Position numbers and translations under genes: made by a program. The notes beneath the pieces are model-generated. The model was not told the DNA's origin. It worked only from the letters and a program-made list of their open reading frames with translations, and ran no database searches. Positions 7,477-16,363 of a stretch of DNA of 48,084 bases are shown here, in pieces (within the stretch, counting starts at the first letter, position 1; each line of letters starts with the position of its first letter). Source of the DNA: Clostridia bacterium (GTDB taxonomy: Bacteria > Bacillota > Clostridia > Peptostreptococcales > Caminicellaceae); the NCBI GenBank assembly GCA_022361035.1, contig JAKSBP010000028.1:1-48084 (forward strand), in the 5' to 3' direction.

Positions 7477-7505
7477 AACCCAGTAAATACTACTGGGTTT
7501 CTTTT
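7477..7505 (+). terminator. distal copy of cassette terminator
   Basis: This is an identical 23-bp hairpin followed by TTCTTTT, a functional-looking Rho-independent terminator. Confidence 0.85.
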
Positions 7506-7923
7506 CTAATAATAAAGTAAATAGTTTTTTTGTAAAAAATTATGTTTTTTAAGCCCACCTATACTCACCAGACAAAATTTCGACATATTATCCTAAATTA
7601 CAGCATTTTTCCCCTCGTTTTTATATGGTTTTTATACACATTATTTGTTTAATATATACACAAAGTAAACGCTGGATTGTTTTTACATATTTTGGAACAC
7701 GATTCCATTGCCTCAATTTCTATCATGTTATAAAATATGTATAGTAGAATACATAGTTATCTTGCTATGTATCCCATCAAAGGTTGTATAGAGAGATTTA
7801 AAGACAACCTTAAATAACTATAAATATTTTTTTAGTCATTCTATGTGTTAACTTTAGTAATCTAAAATCCATAGAATGAGGTAGATAAAAAGTTTCTAAA
7901 ATAAATACTTCAGAGGTGCTAGC
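7506..7923 (+). other. gene-free leader region with hairpins
   Basis: No gene is supported. There is a hairpin at 7749-7772 (ATACATAG/CTATGTAT) and another at 7837-7878 (CATTCTATG/CATAGAATG, 24-base loop) shortly before the next gene; the second may be regulatory. Confidence 0.35.
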
Positions 7924-8352
7924 ATGAACATTTTAATTATTGATAATGATAGAAGTAATGAGGATGATAAGAAAAAGATTGAGATTTTAATGGAAAAATC
8001 TATAAAGTCCTTAAAAATCATTTATGAAACCGATACGGAAAAACACATTGTAATCCATAATAACGAAGTTGCTAAAAAAACAGATGCCTTTTTTGAAAAT
8101 CATAAACTTAATAGTAGCTATAGGTCTCTAATTCAAATACTACTACAAACTGCTTCAATTTACAACAATATCGAAACAATCTATCAAGTTGTTTCAGAGG
8201 AGCTGGATATGTCTGTAAGACTTATAAGATTAAGACTTGTGACAATCAAAAATGCATTAGGATATACATATATTCACCCGGACCTCTTCCTTAAAAAATT
8301 AATCGGTGAGGGCTTACCGGAGAAAAAGAATATTAAACTGTTTAATACTTAA
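7924..8352 (+). CDS. small HTH-like protein, possible Spo0A C-terminal relative
   Basis: The function of this 142-residue soluble protein is not recognised with certainty. AGAGGTG lies at normal distance before the ATG. The first 55 residues are charged. From about residue 60 the sequence is helical, and IYQVVSEELDMSVRLIRLRL aligns without gaps to the spacing of the recognition region of Spo0A (the YPxIAKKYxTTxSRVERAI stretch), preceded by helices of matching length. No response-regulator receiver domain is present. A DNA-binding or Spo0A-C-like role is therefore a low-confidence inference. The gene is monocistronic, downstream of the peptide cassette, and convergent with the next gene over a shared hairpin. 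Confidence 0.55.
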   Translation: MNILIIDNDRSNEDDKKKIEILMEKSIKSLKIIYETDTEKHIVIHNNEVAKKTDAFFENHKLNSSYRSLIQILLQTASIYNNIETIYQVVSEELDMSVRLIRLRLVTIKNALGYTYIHPDLFLKKLIGEGLPEKKNIKLFNT

Positions 8353-8387
8353 CAAATAATATGAAAATTATGATAAAAGCCTACTAA

Positions 8388-8407
8388 AAAAGCGTCTATC
8401 GACGCTT
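8388..8407 (-). terminator. terminator between convergent genes
   Basis: AAGCGTC and GACGCTT form a 7-bp stem with a 4-base loop. The A-run on the left is a U-tract for the minus-strand gene, so it mainly serves the CMD-like gene and may act in both directions. Confidence 0.75.
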
Positions 8408-8409
8408 CT

Positions 8410-8763
8410 CTAAAGCTTACTTTCCATATATTTAATAAGGGGAGCTATTTGAACCAAGGTTGGTGCCCCCTTCATCCATACCTGCTGCTTCAATACTTCA
8501 ATTATTTCTTCTTTAGTTGCTCCATATTTTATTGCCTTATTCATTTCCAGTTTAGCTCTTCTTTCATTTTCGCCAAATACTGCTGTTGCAAGTGCTATTA
8601 GATATCTGTATTTTAAAGGAATCACACCATCTCTCCATATTTCATGATGATACTCTGAAATTATCTTCTGGAAGCTCTCTCCAAAACTCTGGGATACCAT
8701 CACTCCCGGCGGTACAAAACCTATTTCTTCCTTAAATTCCTCCTGCAATTTCCTTTTATCCAT
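8410..8763 (-). CDS. carboxymuconolactone decarboxylase-like protein without redox cysteines
   Basis: This 117-residue all-helical cytoplasmic protein has the fold signature of the CMD/AhpD family: LKYRYLIALATAVFGENERRAKLEMNKAIKYGATKEEIIEVL. In AhpD-type members the segment after the alanine-rich helix carries CxxC plus a histidine for peroxide reduction. Here the equivalent stretch reads FGENERRAKLEM and the whole protein has no cysteine. It is therefore probably not a peroxidase, and the true reaction is unknown. A strong AAAAGGAGGAG ribosome site supports the ATG. It is divergent from fprA, with a CRP/FNR-like box in the shared 420-base gap. Confidence 0.8.
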   Translation of the reverse strand: MDKRKLQEEFKEEIGFVPPGVMVSQSFGESFQKIISEYHHEIWRDGVIPLKYRYLIALATAVFGENERRAKLEMNKAIKYGATKEEIIEVLKQQVWMKGAPTLVQIAPLIKYMESKL

Positions 8764-8887
8764 AAAAACTCCTCCTTTTATCAGAAAAATATTATATACA
8801 GAAGCCCCTTGTGGGAGTAAGGGATAGATTTGGATTATACAACCTCCCTCACTTATTTATATAATATCCATAAACCATACATATATC

Positions 8888-8903
8888 TGTGATTTATGTC
8901 ATT
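8888..8903 (+). promoter_or_regulatory. CRP/FNR-like box upstream of fprA
   Basis: TGTGATTTATGTCATT differs by two bases from the box at 1320-1335. It sits in the divergent gap between the CMD-like gene and fprA, about 290 bases before the fprA start and 125 before the other start, and could serve either. Confidence 0.4.
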
Positions 8904-9055
8904 TTTATTAGAAAATTTGGTTATTTTATCTAAAATTTATTCTAGGTACAAAATTTTAATTTAGGTTATTTAATTGTAAAATTTTGTTTATAGTTAAATG
9001 GGATAGGGTATAATTTAATAGAACAAATTTTATGGTTAATCATTAGTTTAAAAAT

Positions 9056-9082
9056 AAAAAAACTTATAGTAGTAAGTTTTTT
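9056..9082 (+). other. hairpin in the fprA leader
   Basis: AAAAAACTTA and TAAGTTTTTT flank six bases, followed by AAAATG. It looks like a weak intrinsic terminator or attenuator. A TATAAT at about 9010 upstream and another at about 9110 downstream would place it either in a leader or before the proximal promoter. Confidence 0.35.
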
Positions 9083-9182
9083 AAAATGTTAATTATACAA
9101 TTTGCTCAGGTATAATTTAAGGTTTACTATGTTAAATTTATATCTAGGATACGTTTATATTTTTAGGAGGTGCTATATTTAC

Positions 9183-10364
9183 ATGGATGCTTTTAATGTA
9201 AAAGGAAATATATTTTGGACAGGGGTTTTAGACCCAGATTTAGAAGTTTTCGATATTATAATGGAGACTGAGTATGGATCAACATATAATTCCTATTTCA
9301 TCGATGATGAAAAAAAGGTATTGATTGATACTGTAAAGGCTAATTTCAAGGATGAGTTTATGGAAAAATTAAATAAATTGGTGGATATTAAAAACTTAGA
9401 TTATGTAATCATAAACCATACTGAACCCGACCATTCAGGAAGTTTAAAATACGTTCTTGAAATTAACCCCGATGTAGTGGTTTATTGTACAAAAGCTGCC
9501 AGTATTTTTTTAAGGGAACAGATAAACGGGGAGTTCAATTGTCATGTTATTAAAGACGGAGAAACCCTTGATGTGGGAAGTAAAAAGTTAAAATTTATTA
9601 CTGCTCCATTCCTACATTGGTCAGATACAATGTTTGTATACGATGAAACTGAAAAGGTACTGTTCACTTGTGATGCCTTTGGCTCCCATTATTGCTCTGT
9701 TGACCCTAAGGCTGTACATGGAGACGATTATAAGAAGTCTCTTAAACATTACTATGAGTGTATAGTAGAGCCCTTTGCCCAACATGTGCTCAACGCCTTT
9801 AATAAGGTTAAGGATTTTGATATAGAAACTGTACTTACTTCCCACGGTCCCATACTTTCAGAAAATCCAAGCTATAGCATAGAAAAATACGTAGAATGGT
9901 CAAAGAATGCTGTGGAGAATAGAAATCAAAGACAAGTGGCTGTCCTCTATCTTTCTGCCTACACCAACACAATGCTTATGGCAGAAAAGATTAAAGAGGG
10001 TCTAGAATCTGAAGGTGTTAAGGTAGAGTATTTAGACGTAGAGCATGAAGACCCTGCAAAGGTTCATCTAGTTATTAATAATTCTAAGGGTCTCCTCTTA
10101 GGCTCCCCTACAATTAATAAGACTATGGTTAAGCCTATGTGGGATGTACTTTCAGTTATAGACCCAATGGCAAACATGAGTAAGGTAGCAGGAGTATTTG
10201 GTTCCTACGGCTGGAGTGGGGAAGGGATAAAGATGGCCGATACCCTTTTAAAGCAAATGAGCTTCAAGGTACCCTTTGAGCCCCTAGCTAAAAAATTCTT
10301 TCCCTCTGAGGAAACATTGGAAAAATGTGTAGAGCTTGGTAAAGAATTCGCAAAGCATATATAA
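9183..10364 (+). CDS. fprA: flavodiiron protein (FprA-type A-flavoprotein)
   Basis: This 393-residue soluble enzyme reduces oxygen to water or nitric oxide to nitrous oxide and protects anaerobes. The N-terminal metallo-beta-lactamase-like half shows the di-iron ligands H-x-E-x-D-H in NHTEPDHSG (about residue 78), a further histidine in FLHWSD, the bridging Asp in TCDAFGSH and the last His in LTSHGP. The C-terminal half is flavodoxin-like, with FMN loops LYLSAYTNT and GSPTINKTM. There is no rubredoxin domain, so an external electron donor is needed. AGGAGG at 9165-9170 selects the ATG at 9183 over an upstream in-frame start that adds 27 atypical residues. The gene is monocistronic, with a CRP/FNR-like box upstream. 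Confidence 0.95.
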   Translation: MDAFNVKGNIFWTGVLDPDLEVFDIIMETEYGSTYNSYFIDDEKKVLIDTVKANFKDEFMEKLNKLVDIKNLDYVIINHTEPDHSGSLKYVLEINPDVVVYCTKAASIFLREQINGEFNCHVIKDGETLDVGSKKLKFITAPFLHWSDTMFVYDETEKVLFTCDAFGSHYCSVDPKAVHGDDYKKSLKHYYECIVEPFAQHVLNAFNKVKDFDIETVLTSHGPILSENPSYSIEKYVEWSKNAVENRNQRQVAVLYLSAYTNTMLMAEKIKEGLESEGVKVEYLDVEHEDPAKVHLVINNSKGLLLGSPTINKTMVKPMWDVLSVIDPMANMSKVAGVFGSYGWSGEGIKMADTLLKQMSFKVPFEPLAKKFFPSEETLEKCVELGKEFAKHI

Positions 10365-10390
10365 ATATTTGTCTCTTTTAAACAGCAATA

Positions 10391-10445
10391 AAGCACCATC
10401 AATGTTATTTAAATTCAATAATATTGATGGTGCTTACTTTATTGG
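10391..10445. terminator. long hairpin between fprA and the parvulin gene
   Basis: Arms of 13 bases (AAGCACCATCAAT, ATTGATGGTGCTT) with partly pairing interior and a short T-rich side. The genes converge on it, so it can terminate both. Its sequence is clearly related to the hairpin at 30663-30708. Confidence 0.75.
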
Positions 10446-10469
10446 ACTCTAGAATCATATAGCTAGTTA

Positions 10470-11219
10470 TTATTCATAAACCTTTACTTCATATTTATTT
10501 CTTAGCTCCGTAGTTTTACTTATGTATAAATTATTTTGTTTTCTACCTAAAAGAAAGTTGCTAATTTGATCCTTAACTTCTTCAAAGCTGCTTACAGTCG
10601 GCTCTTGCTTATCAACTAATTTTATAATATGGAATCCAAACTGTGTCTTTATAGGCTTGCTTATTTCTCCTTCCTTCATACCAAATGCTGCATTTTCGAA
10701 TTCTGGCACCATCTGTCCCTTTGTAAATTGGCCTAGGTCTCCACCCTTTGCCTTTGAAGGGCATGTAGAGTATTTATTAGCAGCTTCCTCAAAGGATAAT
10801 CCATTTTCAATCTCCTTTAATATACCATTTGCATTTTCTTCATCTTTAACAAGGATATGGCTAGCTTTAACGCTTTCCCTTGTTTTAAAACTTTCCCTAT
10901 TGTCATCATAATAATTTTCTATCTCATCCTGTGTCACACTTGCACTGCTTAAAAGTTTCTTTAAGGCATAATTTTTAAGAATATTTCTTTTATTTATTTC
11001 AAGTTCCTGTAAAAATCCATCTTCCTTATCATAATCCTTTTCTTTAGCTTCAAAGTAAAATAATTCTTGATTAATAAGCTCATCTAATAGCTGCTTCTTA
11101 CCTTCCTCAGAGTTAAAATTGCTGTTTCCCTGAGAAATAAGGTTTTGTAAAAGCACATTTACATCTGCTTCAGTTATTTCCTTCCCTTTAACTATTGCTA
11201 ATACTTTGTTTTCCTTCAT
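10470..11219 (-). CDS. parvulin-type peptidyl-prolyl isomerase, cytoplasmic
   Basis: This 249-residue protein combines an N-terminal SurA/PrsA-like helical region (MKENKVLAIVKGKEITEADV onward) with a PpiC rotamase domain from about residue 115. The rotamase signature is visible as VKASHILVKDEENAN, YSTCPSKAKGGDLGQF, MVPEFENAAFGMKEGEIS and TQFGFHIIKLVD. It lacks the signal peptide and lipobox of PrsA, so it should act on folding in the cytoplasm. AAGGAG precedes the ATG. It lies just downstream, on the same strand, of the M19 peptidase gene (gap about 75 bases), and the two may be cotranscribed. Confidence 0.9.
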   Translation of the reverse strand: MKENKVLAIVKGKEITEADVNVLLQNLISQGNSNFNSEEGKKQLLDELINQELFYFEAKEKDYDKEDGFLQELEINKRNILKNYALKKLLSSASVTQDEIENYYDDNRESFKTRESVKASHILVKDEENANGILKEIENGLSFEEAANKYSTCPSKAKGGDLGQFTKGQMVPEFENAAFGMKEGEISKPIKTQFGFHIIKLVDKQEPTVSSFEEVKDQISNFLLGRKQNNLYISKTTELRNKYEVKVYE

Positions 11220-11293
11220 TTTTTATTCTCCTTTATACATAGTCTATGCCCATAATAACAGATATTAAAGATAATGTCCATTTTTTATCCTAT

Positions 11294-12331
11294 CTATCCT
11301 CTAAAAACTTGTTTATAAATCCTAAGAAAGTTTTTACCAAGTATTAACTCTATGTCAGCCTCACTATATCCTTTCTTTAATAAACCATCAATAAATTGGT
11401 CTAGCTCAACATGACTTTTCATTACATCAAAGGCACTACGGGATGAACTCGTCTCAAATTCTACAGAAACGTTTTCAAAAAGTCTGTCGCAAAAATCAAA
11501 TCCTAACCCAACATGCTGAACACCTACTAGGTTTACAATATAATCCACATGCTCTAGTAGATGCTTAATACTTGCATTTTTACTATCCTCTGCCACAAAG
11601 AGGCTTGCGACATTCATACCAATAACTCCACCCTTTGACGCTATACTTTTAATCTGTTCGTCAGTAAGATTTCTAGGATGCTTTGCTAAGGCCTTTGTGT
11701 TTGAATGGGAGGCTATGATAGGTTTTTGAGATATCTTTATAATATCCGAAAACCCTTCATCATTCATATGACTCACATCTATAATTATCCCCAAAGCTTC
11801 TGATGCTTCAACTAATTTTATTCCAAACTCCGTTAATCCGCCCCTTGTTCCTTCACGTACCTCTAGAGATTTGCACCCATCAGCGGCAAAATTTCTTCTG
11901 CTCCAGGTAAGTCCTACAAATCTTACTCCCAATTCATAAAAAACCCTTAAAAGACTTAAGTCATTGTATAGGGGAGCTACCCCTTCAAAGGACAGCATTA
12001 TTCCTATCTTTCCTTCTTCTATCACTCTATCTATATCTTCAAAGTCTTTACATAACATTATTTTATCTGGAGATTCATCTATCTCAGAATGTAAAGCACT
12101 AATTTGATTTAATGCTTTTCTCAATGCCATTTCAGGTATAAACATATCGTTAATATATATTGATGATACAACTAAATTTACCCCACCTTCCACAAACTGA
12201 GGTAGATACTGGGTTTCTATAATCTTTGTGTTTCCCTTTCTCCTTTGCATTTCTACATCGTATAACAAATCGATATGAGCATCTACTATTATTGAGTCTC
12301 TTTGAATTTTCTTTACACATTGATTCATCAT
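11294..12331 (-). CDS. M19 family membrane-type dipeptidase
   Basis: A zinc dipeptidase of the renal/membrane dipeptidase family, here soluble, that cleaves dipeptides. Visible family marks are the DAHIDLL metal motif near residue 17, the SFEGVAPL glutamate, the VGLTWSRRNFAADG stretch, IDVSHMND and ASHSNTKALAKHPRNLTD. At about 345 residues it has the normal length for bacterial members. Three consecutive ATG codons follow GAAGGAAGG; I take the second (12331) on spacing, and the error is at most one codon. Dipeptide hydrolysis fits an amino-acid fermenter. It precedes the parvulin gene on the same strand. Confidence 0.9.
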   Translation of the reverse strand: MMNQCVKKIQRDSIIVDAHIDLLYDVEMQRRKGNTKIIETQYLPQFVEGGVNLVVSSIYINDMFIPEMALRKALNQISALHSEIDESPDKIMLCKDFEDIDRVIEEGKIGIMLSFEGVAPLYNDLSLLRVFYELGVRFVGLTWSRRNFAADGCKSLEVREGTRGGLTEFGIKLVEASEALGIIIDVSHMNDEGFSDIIKISQKPIIASHSNTKALAKHPRNLTDEQIKSIASKGGVIGMNVASLFVAEDSKNASIKHLLEHVDYIVNLVGVQHVGLGFDFCDRLFENVSVEFETSSSRSAFDVMKSHVELDQFIDGLLKKGYSEADIELILGKNFLRIYKQVFRG

Positions 12332-12562
12332 CATATACCTTCCTTCAAAAAAATTATTAATTATCACCACAATGAAGACATAGACCTATAATGCAGATTG
12401 TATATAGTTAATAGTTCTTTTAGTATCATACAATCTCCTTTATTATACCATATAAAATTTTTTATACATAACACAACATATTTATACATGTTAAAATCCT
12501 CAATACTTCTAGAGTTTTTCATGGGTATATATAAATTAATAGCTTTTCTTTAGTCTCAAATA

Positions 12563-14395
12563 TCAACTATCTCTATGAAGTAACATTGTTTTCTGCTCAT
12601 CCATAAATTGATTTGTATACAATCTATAATAATGTCCTTTTTCCTTAATCAGTTGATAGTGATTCCCTTCTTCTATAACTTGACCTTTACTGATAACTAA
12701 AATCCTATCGGCTAAGCGAATAGTAGATAGTCTGTGGGCAATTATGAAACTTGTTCTACCCTCTAAGACCTGACCAATTGCACCTTGTATAAGCTGTTCT
12801 GTTTCTGTATCTACGGAGGAAGTAGCTTCATCGAGAACAAATATTTTAGGATTGGCCAATATAGCCCTAGCAAAGGATATCAACTGCTTTTCTCCAGTGG
12901 ATAAACGGCTGCCGCCTTCTCCAACCTCAGAGTCATATCCATCCCTTAGCTTCATTATAAAACCGTGGGCATTAACTAGTTTAGCTGCCCTTACGATTTC
13001 TTCATCCCTTGCATTTAGTCTACCATATTTGATATTTTCCTTTATTGTCCCACTAAAAAGATGGGGACTTTGCAAAACATAGCCTAAATTAGAATGGAGC
13101 CATAAAAGTGACCTTTTACGATAATCTACTCCATCAATTAATACTTCCCCCTTAGTAGGCTCATAAAAGCGACAGGCTAAATTCACTATTGTACTCTTTC
13201 CAGAACCAGTTTCTCCAACCAAGGCTATTGTTTCACCTGCCTTTATGTGGATATTAAATCCATTTAGCACCTTTTCTCCATCTTTGTAGGCAAAGGATAC
13301 ATTTTTAAAAGTAATGTCCCCCTTTATTTCAGTCCAGTTTTCCTTAAGGGGCTTAAAGGAATCTCCATAAATACTAGTTATCTGTGGGATATCCTTAATA
13401 TCCGGTTCCCTTTCAATCATAGAAATAATTCTTTCAGCCGAGGCTTGGGCCGATTGAAATTCAGCAAATATCCTCGCAAGCTCCCTAACTGGTTGAAAAA
13501 ACTGTATTGTAAATGATATAAATGCCACAAGGGTTCCATAGGTCAAGGTTCCTGTGATTACTCCTTCTCCACCACGCCATAGTGCTAATCCTGTACCTAT
13601 ACTTCCTAGTGTAATAACTACGGGTAAATATAGGGATGAAAAAACAGCCGCTCTTACAGATGAACTATACATTTCACCAGTAATTTCAACAAATTCTTCG
13701 AGATTTTTTTCTTCCCTTACTAAGGTTTTGCTAGTCTTTGCCCCCATTATCCCTTCATTAAAGGCTCCAGTTATACGGGAGTTTGTCTTCCTTACCTTTC
13801 TAAAGGCGCTTAGAATTTTCCTTTGAAAGTAAATGCTCACAATGGCCAGGACTGGAACTACCGTTAGAACTATTAGAGCTAGTCTCCAATTCATACGAAT
13901 CATTACAACGGATATTACAAGCATCACAGTACTTCCCCAAACAAGGTCAACTATTCCCCAGGAAATAGTGTCTCCAAGTCTTTTAGTATCTGAAACCATC
14001 CGTGCCATTATCCAACCTATATGGGTTTTATCAAAATATGAAAAGGATAACTCCTGAAGCTTTTGAAATCCTGTCTTTCTGATATGATAACATATTCCTG
14101 TATCCACCTTTCCTGCTTCTGCAATAAATATCCACACCACAAACGATTGCAAAATTACTAATAGAATATACAATAAGGCAAATATAGATAGGCCCTCAAG
14201 CCTTTCAGGAATAACAAAGTTGTCAATTGCATATTTTGTCATAATTGGAAATGTCACCTCTATAATTGCTAAAATTATCATCATAGCTCCAATTATAACC
14301 ATGTTCTTTCTATACGGCTTTGCAAAACCCATTAATTTCTTCCAAAGTTCTATGTTAAATCCTTCATTATAATCCTGCTCTCTAATCTCACTCAT
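12563..14395 (-). CDS. ABC exporter half-transporter with catalytic Walker B (BmrD-like)
   Basis: This 610-residue fusion has six membrane helices (about residues 20-310) and an ATP-binding domain. The Walker A GETGSGKST (about 397), Q-loop VLQSPHLF, Walker B IFVLDEAT with the catalytic Glu (about 525) and the switch histidine IIAHRLST are intact. The signature is the deviant LSTGEKQ in place of LSGGQ. In heterodimeric exporters such as BmrCD, LmrCD and TM287/288, one ATP site is degenerate, and this subunit supplies the degenerate signature. It is encoded 141 bases downstream of its partner, in the order bmrC-bmrD. The substrate is unknown: drugs, lipids or peptides. AAAGGAT precedes the ATG. 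Confidence 0.93.
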   Translation of the reverse strand: MSEIREQDYNEGFNIELWKKLMGFAKPYRKNMVIIGAMMIILAIIEVTFPIMTKYAIDNFVIPERLEGLSIFALLYILLVILQSFVVWIFIAEAGKVDTGICYHIRKTGFQKLQELSFSYFDKTHIGWIMARMVSDTKRLGDTISWGIVDLVWGSTVMLVISVVMIRMNWRLALIVLTVVPVLAIVSIYFQRKILSAFRKVRKTNSRITGAFNEGIMGAKTSKTLVREEKNLEEFVEITGEMYSSSVRAAVFSSLYLPVVITLGSIGTGLALWRGGEGVITGTLTYGTLVAFISFTIQFFQPVRELARIFAEFQSAQASAERIISMIEREPDIKDIPQITSIYGDSFKPLKENWTEIKGDITFKNVSFAYKDGEKVLNGFNIHIKAGETIALVGETGSGKSTIVNLACRFYEPTKGEVLIDGVDYRKRSLLWLHSNLGYVLQSPHLFSGTIKENIKYGRLNARDEEIVRAAKLVNAHGFIMKLRDGYDSEVGEGGSRLSTGEKQLISFARAILANPKIFVLDEATSSVDTETEQLIQGAIGQVLEGRTSFIIAHRLSTIRLADRILVISKGQVIEEGNHYQLIKEKGHYYRLYTNQFMDEQKTMLLHRDS

Positions 14396-14536
14396 TTGAA
14401 TCTATCCTTTCCTAATTCTTATAGTTCAAAGCTATAGAGTTAATTTCAGGTTTATAGGCTATCTTAGAAATTATAGGGCTAATTATCCTAGAACTTTCCC
14501 CCAGCAATGGTAAAATCATAACTATTTCTTCGTAAT

Positions 14537-16363
14537 CTAGGATAAAGCCCTTTCAACTTTAGCCTTTACTCCCTCTCTTAAGTCTTCTTCAAGGGAATTC
14601 TGTATTGACCATATACGTCTATATAATCCATCTTGTTCAATTAGTTCCTCATGCTTCCCCGACTGGACTATTTCACCTTCTTCAAGGACCAATATTAAGT
14701 CTGCCTCAGACAGGGTGGTAATACGATGGGATATAATAAATGTGGTAACTCCTTTCTTTCTCTCCTTCAAAGCCCTTCTTATTGCCAAGTCTGTCTCGGT
14801 ATCGACGGCACTCAGGGAATCATCAAATATTAGGATGGGAGAGTTTCTAATTATGGTTCTTGCAATGGCAACACGCTGCTTTTGTCCTCCTGATAAGGTA
14901 ACTCCCCTTTCTCCCACAGAGGTTTTATAGCCATCCTCAAAATCCAGTATTACATTGTGGATTGACGCAATCTTCGATGCCTCATATATTTCCGATTCTG
15001 ATATGTTTGTCTCGGTAATTCCTATGTTATCCTTTAAGGTCTTAGAATACAGAAAGGGTTCTTGTAAAACTATACCAATCTTCTGCCTAAGCCATTTTTT
15101 ATTTATATTCCTAAGGGGTATACCATCAATCAATATTTGCCCTTGGTCATAATCATAAAGTCTTAGCAATAGGTTAACTAAGGATGTCTTTCCAGAACCA
15201 GTTGCTCCTAATATAGCTATTGTCTCACCACCTTTGACCTTGAAGGAAACATTTTTCAATATCTGTCTGTTTTCATCATATTGAAAATTTACATTTTGAA
15301 ATTCTATATTACCCTTTATCTGTGGTTTTATACCTTCGTCTATTCCATCTTCCAATTCTATTTCTAATATCTCATTTATACGTTCTACTGCTACTAAGGC
15401 TTTTCCAAAGTCATTAAGTATTCTTCCTAGCTGCCTTATTGGAAACACTAGCTTTCTTTCATAGGTTACAAATACTACCAAAACACCTAGGGTTATTACC
15501 CCCTGTGTAGCAAAGTAGGCTCCAAAGGTAAGGACCGCACCTATTTGCAAAAGGCATAGTAAATCAGAGGATGACCAATACATGGCAAGTAGTCGCATCA
15601 GCCGATATGTAACATCCCTATATTCAGAATTCTTTATATCAAACTTGTTAACTTCATACTCTTGCCTAGCAAAGGCTCTAACAACTCTCACTCCACTCAA
15701 ATTTTCCTGGAGTACAGTTGACAATCTGCCTTCTGTTTCATCGGATATTTTAAAAGCCGCCTTTACTTTAAAAAAGAATACTAAAGTAAATATAAATATT
15801 ACTGGAATTAGAGATACTGATATTAAAGTCATGGTTACATGTAGAGAAGACATTATCCATAGGGATAGACTCAACATGAATATGACTTTTCCAATTTCTA
15901 CAAATTGAACGGCTAAAAACCTTCTTATGGTTTCAACATCCGATGTACACCTTTGAATCAAATCTCCAGTCTCAGCCCTAATATGGTAATCATAGGATAA
16001 GTGCTGTAGATGGTCATATAGTCTTTCTCTAATATTTTTAGCCATGGATTCGGCAGCCGATGCAGACCATTTGCCCTTTAAGTATAGGAAAATACCATTT
16101 CCAATTGTTAATGCCACTATAGCCCCTCCACAGATCCAAAGATTCTGAACAAGAAAGGATTTTCCACCATCAATCTCAATAAAATCCGATATCCAATTAG
16201 GTATTTCAATAGGTTTATTACCTATGATAGAATCTATTGTAACTTTTAATACAAGTGGAATCATAATCTCAAAGGATGTAGCTAATCCTACGGCTAAAAT
16301 AGACCCTAGATACAGTAAACGATTACCCTTCATAAATTTTAATAAAAGCTTCATCTTCTTCAT
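14537..16363 (-). CDS. ABC exporter half-transporter with degenerate Walker B (BmrC-like)
   Basis: This is the 608-residue partner of the downstream transporter: six membrane helices, then an ATP-binding domain with GATGSGKTS (about 388), Q-loop VLQEPFLYS, a canonical signature TLSGGQKQR (about 488) and the switch region IISHRITT. The Walker B reads ILIFDDSLSAVD, with Asp where the catalytic Glu should be, as in BmrC and TM287. Paired with the LSTGEKQ signature of the other subunit this makes one inactive and one active ATP site. GGAGG lies 9 bases before the ATG. A small peptide gene lies upstream on the same strand beyond two hairpins. Confidence 0.93.
   Translation of the reverse strand: MKKMKLLLKFMKGNRLLYLGSILAVGLATSFEIMIPLVLKVTIDSIIGNKPIEIPNWISDFIEIDGGKSFLVQNLWICGGAIVALTIGNGIFLYLKGKWSASAAESMAKNIRERLYDHLQHLSYDYHIRAETGDLIQRCTSDVETIRRFLAVQFVEIGKVIFMLSLSLWIMSSLHVTMTLISVSLIPVIFIFTLVFFFKVKAAFKISDETEGRLSTVLQENLSGVRVVRAFARQEYEVNKFDIKNSEYRDVTYRLMRLLAMYWSSSDLLCLLQIGAVLTFGAYFATQGVITLGVLVVFVTYERKLVFPIRQLGRILNDFGKALVAVERINEILEIELEDGIDEGIKPQIKGNIEFQNVNFQYDENRQILKNVSFKVKGGETIAILGATGSGKTSLVNLLLRLYDYDQGQILIDGIPLRNINKKWLRQKIGIVLQEPFLYSKTLKDNIGITETNISESEIYEASKIASIHNVILDFEDGYKTSVGERGVTLSGGQKQRVAIARTIIRNSPILIFDDSLSAVDTETDLAIRRALKERKKGVTTFIISHRITTLSEADLILVLEEGEIVQSGKHEELIEQDGLYRRIWSIQNSLEEDLREGVKAKVERALS

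Noticed and set aside
7324..7509. 61-codon plus-strand frame across the repeat
   Set aside because: It lies wholly within repeat family A and the duplicated terminator, has no ribosome site, and its sequence is explained by the repeat.
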